A stretch of DNA of 52,243 bases from Candidatus Woesearchaeota archaeon (GTDB lineage Archaea; Nanobdellota; Nanobdellia; Woesearchaeales; GCA-2686295). Shown here in pieces: positions 16,922 through 25,609 of this stretch; the first letter of the stretch is position 1, and each line of letters opens with the position of its first letter. Made by a program: the position numbers and the translations under genes. Below the pieces are notes generated by a model that had not been told where the DNA came from, searched no databases, and saw only the letters and a list, made by a program, of their open reading frames with translations. Location of the stretch: positions 1 through 52,243 of the forward strand of contig JABMPT010000001.1 of NCBI GenBank assembly GCA_013202845.1, written 5' to 3'.

Positions 16922-17580
16922 TTTTTCTTAACAATAAATAATGCGTGGTCTTTTTCATAAGGGTCCAAAACCCTGTAATCAACAACAGATATTTTCTCTT
17001 CTAATTCTTTCATGACCTGTTTGAAAAGATCTTTTGGCTTCTTGGTTACATCCATGCTTCTTGCTTTTAAGGCAAGCAATCCAAAACCTCCACTATTCAA
17101 GTAAGCATCACAATTCTTCAGGAAAATCTGCACTTGGTTCTTTTGAGCAATATCCTGATAGACAATGTCTGATTTAGAAACTGTATCTTTATATTCTTCT
17201 GGATGGTTGCAATTTGCTAAGATCGGAGCGATGTTATTTCTCTCCTCTGCTAATCTAACCAAGTCACGAGTGACTTGTGGTGCTATATCAATTGCAAATA
17301 TAAAACCGTTTTTGCCAATAATATCTGATACAAATGAAACAGTGTAACCGTGGCTAGCTCCAAGGTATAAAACAATTGAACCTTCCTTGAAACCAATTTG
17401 AGAGATTCCTTTGATTAATCCGGCTGCTAGTTTGCTTCTCTTAGGATCCCACTCTCTGTAAACATTTTTTCCTTCTCTTTTTGTCCTTTCTTCAAAATAA
17501 GTTTTTTTATCCAGACTTTTAGTGTAAATATTTTTCTTATCCTTGAAAATGTTTGGAAATTTTTTGTCTAAGAGTATCAT
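16918..17580 (-). CDS. flpA: Fibrillarin-like rRNA/tRNA 2'-O-methyltransferase
   Basis: SAM-dependent 2'-O-methyltransferase of box C/D RNPs. The N-terminal YREWDPKRSKLAAGLIKG block and the SAM site VLYLGASHGYTVSFVSDI are diagnostic, followed by FAIDIAPQV, IAPILANCNHPEEY, DIVYQDIAQ and a GLLALKARSMDVTK stretch that holds the catalytic Lys. At 220 residues it has normal archaeal length. The ATG overlaps the end of nop5 by 4 bp, so the two core RNP proteins are translated together. Confidence 0.96.
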   Translation of the reverse strand: MILLDKKFPNIFKDKKNIYTKSLDKKTYFEERTKREGKNVYREWDPKRSKLAAGLIKGISQIGFKEGSIVLYLGASHGYTVSFVSDIIGKNGFIFAIDIAPQVTRDLVRLAEERNNIAPILANCNHPEEYKDTVSKSDIVYQDIAQKNQVQIFLKNCDAYLNSGGFGLLALKARSMDVTKKPKDLFKQVMKELEEKISVVDYRVLDPYEKDHALFIVKKK

Positions 17581-18311
17581 TTCAACCTTTCCTCTAATTC
17601 TGTTTTCAATTTATCCCCTATAAATTTGCCTTTGAAGTAATCTGTTTTCACAGCTATGGTTATCTTGTCAGCCAACACTCTTGAATATCTTCCTCTGTTT
17701 GTTTTCTTGGCTGATGAAACCAAAGGATGTTGCAGTATTGTGCCGTGTTTAGGCGGTCTTGCGCCTGTTTTTAGATGTCTGAATAATGCTTTCTCTGCAC
17801 CAAGCAATTGCACTGTTGATGATGGCATCATAGCCAGTTTTTTCAAAGATCCTGCTTGTTCCAGCAATTTTGCTCCAAGTAAGGCACCTGTTATTGTAGA
17901 CAGGTTTTTGCAGTAAGAGTTCATGACTTGCTCCAAATATTCTTTTAGGTTTTCCTTTAATTTGTACAATGAATTAATCCTTAAAGCTATCTCCATTATT
18001 GGCTTCAAGTCCTTGGCAGAAAGTTCTGTTCCCATTGATTCCTTGATGTTCATTTCCTGCATCAATTCTTTTCTTTTTCTGCTTACAATTAGTTTTACAA
18101 ACGCTTCATTGTCAGAAATTTTTTTTGAGAACTCCGGCAAGTACAAAGAATACCAATCTCTTAATCTCTTTGTCAGAACATTAGCAACTTTTGTTAATTC
18201 ATCAATATTATTTATGCTGTTGATTATGAAATTATCTTCTGAAATAGATTCTCTAATAGTCTTTTTTGCTAGCTCAATACTTTTTTTTCTTAGTTTTTCA
18301 AAATCAACCAT
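17577..18311 (-). CDS. nop5: Nop5 (Nop56/58) box C/D RNP scaffold, short form
   Basis: Bridges fibrillarin and L7Ae on box C/D guide RNAs. The Nop domain is clear: SSTVQLLGAEKALFRHL, then GARPPKHGTILQHP, then RGRYSRVLADKIT. A long helical region (about residues 25-150) makes the coiled coil. At 244 residues it is much shorter than the ~370-420 of most homologues. The globular N-terminal fibrillarin-binding domain seems largely missing, and the C-terminal Lys-rich tail is short. Some archaeal Nop5 proteins are also short, so this could be a compact but working form. The partner flpA follows directly. Confidence 0.9.
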   Translation of the reverse strand: MVDFEKLRKKSIELAKKTIRESISEDNFIINSINNIDELTKVANVLTKRLRDWYSLYLPEFSKKISDNEAFVKLIVSRKRKELMQEMNIKESMGTELSAKDLKPIMEIALRINSLYKLKENLKEYLEQVMNSYCKNLSTITGALLGAKLLEQAGSLKKLAMMPSSTVQLLGAEKALFRHLKTGARPPKHGTILQHPLVSSAKKTNRGRYSRVLADKITIAVKTDYFKGKFIGDKLKTELEERLK

Positions 18312-18329
18312 GTAGTCAGGAAGAATAGA

Positions 18330-18342
18330 TACATATTTAAAG
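18330..18342 (+). promoter_or_regulatory. TATA box of the aRF1 gene
   Basis: CATATTTAAAG lies about 28 bp before ATG 18366; no ribosome-binding site is present, fitting a leaderless transcript. Confidence 0.6.
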
Positions 18343-18365
18343 CTTTACTGACAATTTTCTATGTT

Positions 18366-19475
18366 ATGACAGATGAAAAAATGACTGCAAAAGCGAGATA
18401 TAAGCTTAAGCAGTTTGTAAAGGAATTGGAAGTGCACAGAGGAAGGCACACAGAGTTAATTAGTGTATACATTCCTGAAGGCTATGATTTGAATAAGATA
18501 AACTCACATCTGGCGCAGGAGCAGGGAACTGCTGCAAATATCAAGGGCAAAGCAACTAGGGATAATGTCCAGACAGGTTTGGAAAAGATGATGCAGCATT
18601 TGAAATTGTTTCCCAAAACTCCTCCTCATGGTTTAGCTATATTCTCAGGCAATGTTGCTGAAAGAGAAGGGCAGCAAGATTTTAAGGTATGGAGCATTGA
18701 GCCGCCGGTTCCATTAAAGCAGAGATTGTACAGATGTGACAAAGAGTTTGTACTTGACCCGCTGAGAGAGCAGGTTGATGACAAGAGTGTTTATGGCTTA
18801 GTTGTCATGGACAAGAGAGAAGGAAACATCGCTTTGCTAAAAGGAAAAACAATAATACCACTGAACAAAACAAAATCTGCTGTTCCAGGAAAAACAAGAG
18901 CAGGGGGACAATCAGCAGCAAGGTTCGAGCGATTAAGAGAAGGAGCTGCAAAAGATTTCTACAAAAAAATAGCTGATATGATGAAATCAGACTTTCTGGA
19001 AGATAAAAACCTAAAAGGAATAATAGTCGGCGGACCAGGACACACAAAAAACGAATTTGTCGACGGTAATTTTATAACTGACCAGGTCAAGCAGAAAATC
19101 ATTGCTTTGAAAGATCTCTCATACACTGGGGAGTTTGGTTTGCAAGAATTGCTTGACAAATCAGACGATATACTCGCAGAAGAAGATGTTGTTGAAGAGA
19201 AGAAGATTATGCAGAAATTCTTTAACCTATTAGCTAAGGAAGCTGGGAAAGTTAATTATGGTAAAGATGATGTTATGAACGATTTGAAGATGGGTACTGT
19301 AGAAACTGTGTTGATATCTGAAGAAGTTGATGATGCAATAATTGAAGAGTTTGAGAAAGAAGCAGAGAATATGAATTCTGAAGTTGTAATCATATCTACA
19401 GACACAAGAGAAGGTGTACAATTGAGAGATATGGGCAAGGTTGCAGCAATTCTAAGATATGAAGTTCAAAGGTAG
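18366..19475 (+). CDS. prf1: Peptide chain release factor aRF1, minidomain-less
   Basis: Recognises stop codons and triggers peptide release. Decoding-domain motifs are GTAANIKG at 54-61, in which the normal NIKS reads NIKG, and YRCDKEF (YxCxxxF) at 122-128. The catalytic GGQ is G180-G181-Q182 within KTRAGGQSAARFERLR. At 369 residues it is some 40-50 shorter than usual aRF1 (about 410-420). The gap falls in domain 3, where the minidomain normally sits between VETVLISE and the SEVVIISTDTREGVQL stretch. The end, VAAILRYEVQR, is normal, so the protein is not truncated by frameshift. Confidence 0.94.
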   Translation: MTDEKMTAKARYKLKQFVKELEVHRGRHTELISVYIPEGYDLNKINSHLAQEQGTAANIKGKATRDNVQTGLEKMMQHLKLFPKTPPHGLAIFSGNVAEREGQQDFKVWSIEPPVPLKQRLYRCDKEFVLDPLREQVDDKSVYGLVVMDKREGNIALLKGKTIIPLNKTKSAVPGKTRAGGQSAARFERLREGAAKDFYKKIADMMKSDFLEDKNLKGIIVGGPGHTKNEFVDGNFITDQVKQKIIALKDLSYTGEFGLQELLDKSDDILAEEDVVEEKKIMQKFFNLLAKEAGKVNYGKDDVMNDLKMGTVETVLISEEVDDAIIEEFEKEAENMNSEVVIISTDTREGVQLRDMGKVAAILRYEVQR

Positions 19476-19535
19476 GGAAAAATTTAAATATCTGTTTTAC
19501 CGTATAAGTATTAGAAACAACTTTGATGACCTAAT

Positions 19536-20015
19536 ATGAGTGACGCTAATCCAATTCAATTATTCTATCTATCTGAAAGAGTTGAACCTAAAAAAGATGA
19601 GTCTGAAAGTGTAGAATCTAGTGAAAGCAGACCTAAGAGACCTAGAAATCTAGAGAAAAGTTTTCTTGTTCCTTTTTTAAGATCTCCTGAGTTGCATAGT
19701 GGAGCACGTTTTGCAGTTACAGAAGTGAACTCTGTTGGGGAGATATTAGATAATGTTAATGGCGAAAGGTCATTAAATGTGATAGTTGAGGCTTCTCAGA
19801 CTAATCAAACTCTCAAAATATTGAGTCAAATCGCAACTATGTTGTCGCCAAAATATATTCTTCATGTGTTTTTGTATGGTTTTGGAGTTGATATTGCAGA
19901 TTTTTCTAGCCAAAAGTTTGTTGATGATGTTTGGAGCATTTCTGGAGGAGCTGGTAAATTATATCACACAATTCATGAAGATTTTGGAATAAAGTCAAGT
20001 ATTAATTATCATTAG
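19536..20015 (+). CDS. Unknown protein, alpha/beta C-terminal half
   Basis: A 159-residue protein with a charged, Ser/Glu/Arg-rich first third (residues about 12-45, probably disordered) and a better-ordered remainder with alternating hydrophobic segments such as NVIVEASQT and KYILHVFLYGFGVDI. I recognise no family. A TATA-like AATTTAAATATC lies about 45 bp upstream; no ribosome-binding site is obvious. It sits between the aRF1 and SprT-like genes on the same strand. Codon usage looks like that of its neighbours. Confidence 0.5.
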   Translation: MSDANPIQLFYLSERVEPKKDESESVESSESRPKRPRNLEKSFLVPFLRSPELHSGARFAVTEVNSVGEILDNVNGERSLNVIVEASQTNQTLKILSQIATMLSPKYILHVFLYGFGVDIADFSSQKFVDDVWSISGGAGKLYHTIHEDFGIKSSINYH

Positions 20016-20069
20016 ACTAATTTTTATTAACTAAAAGTTTAAATAAAAATATCACTTATCAAATTCTTA

Positions 20070-20726
20070 ATGAACATCGCAGAAAAGGCTTTCAAGGAAT
20101 TATTCCCTGATAAAATTGAAGACAGAAGATTCTCTGTGAAGTATTCTGGAAAATTTAAGTCCTATAATGCCAATGTTAGGTATAATCATCGTGAGATAAT
20201 GTTTAGTTTGTCAAATGATTTGAAAGAGGTTTCTGCAGAGATACAGATTGGTTTGATACAGACTTTATTGTTGAAAATCTACAAAGAAAAGAAAAACACC
20301 TTGAATATCGAGTTGTATGACAGGTTTATCAAAAATCTTCCAAAATATACAACTCCTAGCAAGATAGATCCTGTTCTCAAGGAGTCATTTGATAGATTAA
20401 ACAAACAATACTTCCATGACTTCATGGAGACACCGACTCTCATGTGGGGGCAGGAAGCTCTTAGGAAGTTAGGTCATTACGAATATGCTAACGATACCAT
20501 AATTATTAGTACAGTTCTGAAGAATGAACTAGAACTGCTGGATTATGTTATGTATCATGAAATGCTTCATAAGAAATTGAAGTTTAGCAGCAAAAACGGA
20601 AGGAATTACCATCATACATCAGAATTCAAGAAGCTAGAAAAGCAATATGAAGACATGGATGCTGAGAAGAAATTAACTAAATTCTTGACTAAAAAGAGGT
20701 TGAGAAGGGCTTTTAGATTCTTTTAA
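20070..20726 (+). CDS. SprT-like zinc metallopeptidase
   Basis: The zinc site is H163-E164-M-L-H167 (YHEMLHKKL) with a third ligand at H181 or H182 in HHTSEFKKLE, the arrangement of SprT/Wss1-like and YgjP-like peptidases. The N-terminal half is basic and helical and may bind DNA or protein; YANDTIIISTVL before the motif is the usual beta edge strand. SPRTN-type enzymes remove DNA-protein crosslinks, but a general peptidase role is equally possible here. A TATA-like AGTTTAAATAAAAATATC lies about 28 bp before ATG 20070. Confidence 0.78.
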   Translation: MNIAEKAFKELFPDKIEDRRFSVKYSGKFKSYNANVRYNHREIMFSLSNDLKEVSAEIQIGLIQTLLLKIYKEKKNTLNIELYDRFIKNLPKYTTPSKIDPVLKESFDRLNKQYFHDFMETPTLMWGQEALRKLGHYEYANDTIIISTVLKNELELLDYVMYHEMLHKKLKFSSKNGRNYHHTSEFKKLEKQYEDMDAEKKLTKFLTKKRLRRAFRFF

Positions 20727-20789
20727 TTTAAATCATAAGATATTTAAATAGACTTTTTTTCCTCAGAATATAATTATTATGGTGATATC

Positions 20790-21188
20790 ATGGCTGAAAT
20801 AAAGCACAAAAGCGTTGGAAGCTTACAAAAGGGAAATTATGTTATTATGGACGGTGCTGCATGCATCGTTTCAGATCTTAAGATTTCAAGACCTGGAAAA
20901 CATGGTCACGCAAAAGTTAATTTAACTGCTGTTGGTATGATTGATGGAAAAAAGAGGAATACAGTTATGCCAGGACATGACAATATCGAAGTACCAGTAA
21001 TTGACAAGAAGAACGCACAGGTTTTAAGTGTCAGTGGCAACATGGCCAATGTGATGGATATGGAGTCATACGAGACTTTCGATGTTGCTATACCACCTGA
21101 AATGCAAGGACAAGTCACAGATGGCGCAGTAGTTGTTTACTGGGTTGTGCTTAACGATAAAATTCTAAAACAAGTCAAGAGTGAGTAA
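20790..21188 (+). CDS. eif5A: Translation factor aIF5A
   Basis: Hypusine-containing factor that assists peptide-bond formation. The hypusine loop is SRPGKHGHAK with K37 as the modified residue. The N-terminal SH3-like barrel and C-terminal OB fold give 132 residues, the normal length. The start is supported by GGTGAT 7 nt upstream of ATG 20790. The gene for ribosomal protein L40e begins 2 bp after its stop. The modifying enzyme deoxyhypusine synthase and its partner decarboxylase lie 5 kb away on the other strand. Confidence 0.96.
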   Translation: MAEIKHKSVGSLQKGNYVIMDGAACIVSDLKISRPGKHGHAKVNLTAVGMIDGKKRNTVMPGHDNIEVPVIDKKNAQVLSVSGNMANVMDMESYETFDVAIPPEMQGQVTDGAVVVYWVVLNDKILKQVKSE

Positions 21189-21190
21189 AG

Positions 21191-21352
21191 ATGGCAAAGT
21201 TCCCTGAAGCAGAAGCAAGATTGTTCCATAATGTCTTTGTATGCAAGAAATGCAAATCAAAACTCAGAGCTCCTAGTCTGAAAGTTTTTGCAGGAAAGAT
21301 TATCTGCAGAAAATGCGGTTCAAAAGCCTTAAGGTCTATTAAGAAGAAATAG
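21191..21352 (+). CDS. rpl40e: Ribosomal protein L40e (53 residues)
   Basis: A short gene directly after aIF5A. The product begins MAKFPEAEARLFHN and carries two zinc knuckles, CKKC and CRKCG, spaced 21 residues apart, with a basic C-terminus (LRSIKKK). This is the archaeal L40e pattern (FPEAEARL, CxxC, CxKCG, LR). The 2-bp gap after the aIF5A stop suggests co-translation. Confidence 0.92.
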   Translation: MAKFPEAEARLFHNVFVCKKCKSKLRAPSLKVFAGKIICRKCGSKALRSIKKK

Positions 21353-21387
21353 TAAACCTTTTATATTCTTACTTTTCTAATGATAGA

Positions 21388-22560
21388 ATGGGTTTTTTAT
21401 CTTTTGTAATAGAATACAAATTTGTCATACTTTTTTACATAGCAATTATAGCTATAGTGTTGCTAAACAAGAAGAAGTTTGCATTCCAAGCTAAATTCAT
21501 AGCTCTGTACCGAACAAAGGTTGGGATTAACCTAATGCACAAATTTGCTGACTGGTTCGGTCCAGTAATCAGAGGATTTGGTTATATTGGCATATTTATC
21601 GGTTATGCAGGAATGGTTTTGATTGTCTATTTTATTCTGGAAGGATTCTACAAATTAATATTTGTGCCTGATGCACCGGCAACTCTAGCTCCTGTTTTGC
21701 CAGGAGTGCCAATACCCGGAAGTCCTATCTTTATTCCTTTCTGGTATGGAATAACTGCTTTGTTTGTTGTAGTTGTAGTTCATGAATTCTGTCATGGAGT
21801 TGTAGCTGCAGCTCACAAGATAAAGGTCAAGAATTCTGGTATTGTTTTCTTTGGCCCATTAATAGGAGCTTTTGTAGAGCCTGATGAGAAGCAATTAAAA
21901 AAGAAAAGTTGGTGGATTCAGGAATCAATGTTTGCAGCAGGACCAGTTTCTAATGGAATATTTTCTGTTATTGTAATATTGATATTGTTATTTATTTTGT
22001 TTCCTGCAGTAGCCACTTTGGTAATACCGACAGGTTTCTTTTTTGAAAGCGTTACAGAAGGATATCCTGCAATCGAAGCAGGAGTTCAAGGCAAAACAAT
22101 TTATACATCCGTGAATGGCGTAGCTGTTAACAACGCTTCTTATCTTGATGAATTATTAAATGAAATCTCTCCTGGAGATACTGTTGTGTTGGCCAATGAA
22201 AATCTTACTCACACTGTTGTAACTACAGAGCATCCTGACATGCCTGAAAAAGCGTTCTTAGGAATAATTGGTTTACAAACAAAGCACGAAGTTATAGATG
22301 CTTCGAAGATGTGGTTGTTGAATTTATTTACAATTATCTCAAAGTTTTTGCAGTGGGTATTCATACTAAGCATTGGTATTGGCTTAGCTAATCTCCTACC
22401 ACTAGGTCCTGTTGATGGTGGAAGAATGCTGCATCTTTCTTTGAGTAAATGGATTGGTGAGAAGAAAGCATTGATTATTTTTTCAAAGATAACTGTAGTT
22501 CTTCTGGCATTGATAATAATTCTAGTTATTGTGCCGATATTCAGGGCTGTTATCGCTTAG
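21388..22560 (+). CDS. Site-2 protease family membrane metalloprotease (M50) with PDZ-like domain
   Basis: An intramembrane zinc protease. The zinc motif H132-E133-F-C-H136 lies in a hydrophobic helix (FVVVVVHEFCHG), and the second site NLLPLGPVDGGRM near 345-357 supplies the Asp ligand. A PDZ-like segment lies between (about residues 230-290: YPAIEAGVQGKTIYTSVNGV). About six membrane helices are present. Archaeal members such as the M. jannaschii S2P have this layout. Substrates are often membrane-anchored regulators. It overlaps the convergent winged-helix gene by 11 bp; co-regulation is not implied. Confidence 0.92.
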   Translation: MGFLSFVIEYKFVILFYIAIIAIVLLNKKKFAFQAKFIALYRTKVGINLMHKFADWFGPVIRGFGYIGIFIGYAGMVLIVYFILEGFYKLIFVPDAPATLAPVLPGVPIPGSPIFIPFWYGITALFVVVVVHEFCHGVVAAAHKIKVKNSGIVFFGPLIGAFVEPDEKQLKKKSWWIQESMFAAGPVSNGIFSVIVILILLFILFPAVATLVIPTGFFFESVTEGYPAIEAGVQGKTIYTSVNGVAVNNASYLDELLNEISPGDTVVLANENLTHTVVTTEHPDMPEKAFLGIIGLQTKHEVIDASKMWLLNLFTIISKFLQWVFILSIGIGLANLLPLGPVDGGRMLHLSLSKWIGEKKALIIFSKITVVLLALIIILVIVPIFRAVIA

Positions 22561-22873
22561 ATTTCTTCTTCTCAAAATACTTCTTGATCTTAGCAAGAGC
22601 TCTCGGAGAAGCATCCTTTCCAAGAGCATAGTATATTTTCTCAGCTGTTTCGCCCCAGGAATAATCTCCTTTTTCCTTGCTTATTTTCTTGATGACAAAT
22701 TCTCCTATAGAAACTCCTTTTTTCAGATGGTAATAAACAACTCTCTGTGTAACTTTTGGAAATAATTCTAAATATTCCTTATGAATCTGGTATCCGTAGC
22801 CTTTACCCATGAAATGCAATATATCAACAATATTCTGTCTTATCTCGCTTTTAATCGGTCTGCCGGCAGTCAT
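22550..22873 (-). CDS. Winged-helix DNA-binding protein, PadR/ArsR-like
   Basis: A 107-residue protein with a winged-helix pattern: helix RQNIVDILHFMG, then YGYQIHKEYLELFPKVTQRVVYYHLKKGV, where the recognition helix reads QRVVYYHLKKG, followed by a hydrophobic wing GEFVIKKISKEKG and a Lys-rich end. The GYQIHKEY stretch is like PadR-type regulators. The target is unknown. A minus-strand AATTATTTAAAT box about 25 bp upstream of ATG 22873 suggests a leaderless mRNA. It converges on the site-2 protease gene with 11 bp overlap. Confidence 0.75.
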   Translation of the reverse strand: MTAGRPIKSEIRQNIVDILHFMGKGYGYQIHKEYLELFPKVTQRVVYYHLKKGVSIGEFVIKKISKEKGDYSWGETAEKIYYALGKDASPRALAKIKKYFEKKKSKR

Positions 22874-23015
22874 ATTTTACAGTATTGAAAATAATTATTT
22901 AAATCTTTTCTTATAGAATCTTTAGAATGTATATATTTTATTACAGTTATATTTATAAAAAAATTTAGTATTCTGAAATAGTAATCAATTAAATTAGTGT
23001 TTGGGGGTTATATTT

Positions 23016-24632
23016 ATGACTGGGATTTTTGCTGAAGCTTCTATAGATGATTGCCTTATGGATGTGTTCTATGGTACTGATTATCATTCTCATTTGGGAA
23101 CTAAATTTGCAGGTATGGCAGTAATGAGGGAGAGACTTCTACGTAGCATTGGGAGAATATCAAACACCCCATTCAAAGCTGTTTTTGAGCCAAAAATAGA
23201 AAAATTTAAGGGAGGAGAAGGAGCGCCCTCGATTAAAGCAGCTGTGGGGGTGATTAGTGATGGTGAGCCTCAGCCTTTATTGTATGGCTCTCAGTGGGGT
23301 AATTTTGCTATTGTTACTAATGGAAAAATCAATAATCTTGAGGAATTAGCCAATGAACTTTCACAAGGGGGAAGACTTATTCAGATTGAGGATGTAGAGC
23401 CTACTGAGTTTATTGATAAAGAAGATGTTCCTAATCAAACTGATATAGTCGCTAATCTTATTTCTAAAAAAGCCACCATCCCAGAAGGAATTGCCTATAT
23501 GAGAAGCAAAATTAACGGCGCCATCTCTTTGGTGATGCTAGTTACAAAACCTGAAGAAACAGGTTTTTGGCTTGCAGCAGACGAATACAATAACAACTCG
23601 TTATTCCTAGGGAGAAAAAAAGAAGGCTTTGCTATCACGACGAGCACAACAGCATTACATAATTTGGGATTAGAGCCTCAAAGAAAACTAGAACCAGGGG
23701 AGATAACATATCTAACAGCTTCAGGTTTAAATGAGGATGCAAGATTCTTTATTTCTGATAAAGAAGAGCCTTGTGTGTTTCTTGATATTTACGCTGAGTT
23801 TCCTCCTTCAAAAGGTCCTTTTGGCATGGCAGCAGAGTCTTTTAGATACCAAACAGGCGCAGCTCTTGCAAGAAGGGACAGGGTGTTGTCAGACATATAT
23901 TTTGGGGTCGCTGACTCAGGTATTGGGCACATGCTTGGATTTAATAATGAAAAAGTAAAAGTTTTACAAGAGTTTATGGGAGAATTATTAAGACTCCACA
24001 AAGAAGATTCTTCTGAATTTGAAGATACTCTTGATAAAGCACATCAAGCAGCTATGGAGATTAGTCCAATCCAAAGAGCACTAATTAAGTATGGTCCAAG
24101 TTGGGGTCGGAGTTATCAGCCGGATATGCAATCTATGAGGGATTTTGTTGGGTTCATGAAGCAAGTTCCTATTCCTGAAATAATATATGATAAAACAATA
24201 AAATTCTTTGAAGACTCAATAGTTAGAGGTACTCAGCTAAAGCAGATGATTTCTAAAATGCGCGAATACAAGCCTAGAGAATTACACGGCAGAGTAGGAA
24301 GTCCTATACTTCTAGATTCTTGTGCTTTTAACAGATCTACAAAAAAAAGAAGGGAACTTGAATCTTGGAGAGGTGTTTCTTATCTTGAAGGAATTCCTCT
24401 TAGCGAAGACGAAAAACCAAGCGATGATATAGAATTAGTTGATCATAAGCTTGTCCTGGAGTATGCTAATCCAGATACAAAGAAAAACACAAAACTTGTT
24501 AATTGGATTCGAGAAGATTTAAAGCTTGATACTTTGATGTATCTACATCCAAAAGAGCTATTAGCAATTACTAGCAGGCAAAGTGATGAAATCTGTAGAC
24601 ACTGTTTTGGTTATAAAAGTCAAAGAATTTAG
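23016..24632 (+). CDS. Amidophosphoribosyltransferase (PurF) homologue with altered glutaminase site
   Basis: Two-domain PurF layout. The N-terminal Ntn-type domain starts MTGIFAEA, where PurF has CGIFG, so the nucleophile position is Thr. It keeps the oxyanion NG (VTNGKINN) and the TDIV helix but lacks the Arg-Tyr of the GHxRY loop. The PRTase half has YAEFPPSKG, GVADSG and EDSIVRGTQ, the PRPP loop. The C-terminal CRHCFG matches the PurF cysteine end. The ATG at 23016 is chosen over TTG 23001 because GGGGGTTA precedes it and because Met-Thr would expose Thr1. No other purine genes are near, so an alternative PRPP-dependent reaction or ammonia use is possible. Confidence 0.8.
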   Translation: MTGIFAEASIDDCLMDVFYGTDYHSHLGTKFAGMAVMRERLLRSIGRISNTPFKAVFEPKIEKFKGGEGAPSIKAAVGVISDGEPQPLLYGSQWGNFAIVTNGKINNLEELANELSQGGRLIQIEDVEPTEFIDKEDVPNQTDIVANLISKKATIPEGIAYMRSKINGAISLVMLVTKPEETGFWLAADEYNNNSLFLGRKKEGFAITTSTTALHNLGLEPQRKLEPGEITYLTASGLNEDARFFISDKEEPCVFLDIYAEFPPSKGPFGMAAESFRYQTGAALARRDRVLSDIYFGVADSGIGHMLGFNNEKVKVLQEFMGELLRLHKEDSSEFEDTLDKAHQAAMEISPIQRALIKYGPSWGRSYQPDMQSMRDFVGFMKQVPIPEIIYDKTIKFFEDSIVRGTQLKQMISKMREYKPRELHGRVGSPILLDSCAFNRSTKKRRELESWRGVSYLEGIPLSEDEKPSDDIELVDHKLVLEYANPDTKKNTKLVNWIREDLKLDTLMYLHPKELLAITSRQSDEICRHCFGYKSQRI

Positions 24633-24679
24633 GTATTTTTTTGCCAAGATTTTAAAATTAGTACTTTTTCTTTCATAAT

Positions 24680-25609
24680 ATGTACCTTTACTTATTGAAC
24701 AAGCAGAATATTGACTTGAGTGTTGCAGAAGTCTTGGCTCTTGCTAATATTCAGAAGCATGAAATATTTGATAATTGCTTACTTTTGGATGAACTTGTTG
24801 ATTACAAGAGATTGGCTTACACTAAAAAAGTTTTCAAATTGTTATTCTCTTCAACAAAAAAAGGTTTTCTAAAGGATTTCAAGAACTATAATTTTAATAA
24901 TGACTACAAAGAAAGCTTCAGATTAGAATTAATTAATAATAAAGACTACAAAATAGAGGATTTAGCAGATATTATTTGGGACAAATTAAAAAATCCTAAA
25001 GCTGATATGAAGAATCCTAAAACGAGTTTTGAGATTATTTTTTCTAAAAAAATCTTTGTTTGTAAATTGATTTATGAAAACAAGGAAAAGTTTGAGGAAA
25101 GAAAAGCGCATCTAAGGCCTTTCAATCATCCAACCTCCTTGCATCCGAGATTGGCAAGATGCTTGATCAATTTGTCTAGTTCAGAAGAAATACTTGATCC
25201 TTTTTGTGGCTCTGCAGGTATTCTGATAGAAGCAGGTTTGATTGGTTTGAAAACCACAGGTTTTGATACTGATGATATAATGTTAAAAAGAGCTAAGAAC
25301 AATTTAGATTCTTTCAAGATAAAGAACTATGCCCTTGAAAAATATGATGCTTTAAAGATAAACAAAAACTTTGAAGCTATTGTTACGGACTTACCATACG
25401 GAAAAAACTCAAAAGTCAAGGATTTAGAAAAGACAATTATAGAGTTTTTAACTAATTCTTTTAACTTTGTTAAAAAAATAATTGTTGTATTCCCTGATTT
25501 TGTTGATAGCAAAAAGATAATCAAAAAAACTAGTTGGAAAACAAATAAAAATTTTGATTACTATATTCATAAAAGTTTAACAAAGAAAATATTTGTTTTA
25601 GGTAAATAG
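24680..25609 (+). CDS. tRNA (guanine-N2) methyltransferase, Trm-G10-like
   Basis: The C-terminal Rossmann domain has HLRPFNHPTSLHPRLARCLINL, the SAM loop EILDPFCGSAGILIEAG and the catalytic TDLPYGKNS (D/N-PP-Y class). This is the pattern of archaeal Trm11/TrmG10, which makes m2G or m22G at tRNA position 10. The N-terminal 150 residues would hold the THUMP region, here short and Lys/Asn-rich. At 309 residues it is near the archaeal enzyme length. It converges on the next gene with 12 bp overlap. Confidence 0.85.
   Translation: MYLYLLNKQNIDLSVAEVLALANIQKHEIFDNCLLLDELVDYKRLAYTKKVFKLLFSSTKKGFLKDFKNYNFNNDYKESFRLELINNKDYKIEDLADIIWDKLKNPKADMKNPKTSFEIIFSKKIFVCKLIYENKEKFEERKAHLRPFNHPTSLHPRLARCLINLSSSEEILDPFCGSAGILIEAGLIGLKTTGFDTDDIMLKRAKNNLDSFKIKNYALEKYDALKINKNFEAIVTDLPYGKNSKVKDLEKTIIEFLTNSFNFVKKIIVVFPDFVDSKKIIKKTSWKTNKNFDYYIHKSLTKKIFVLGK

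Noticed and set aside
23001-23015. TTG 23001 as the start of the PurF homologue
   Set aside because: A G-rich ribosome-binding site lies within this stretch just before ATG 23016, and homology with the Ntn start begins at that ATG.
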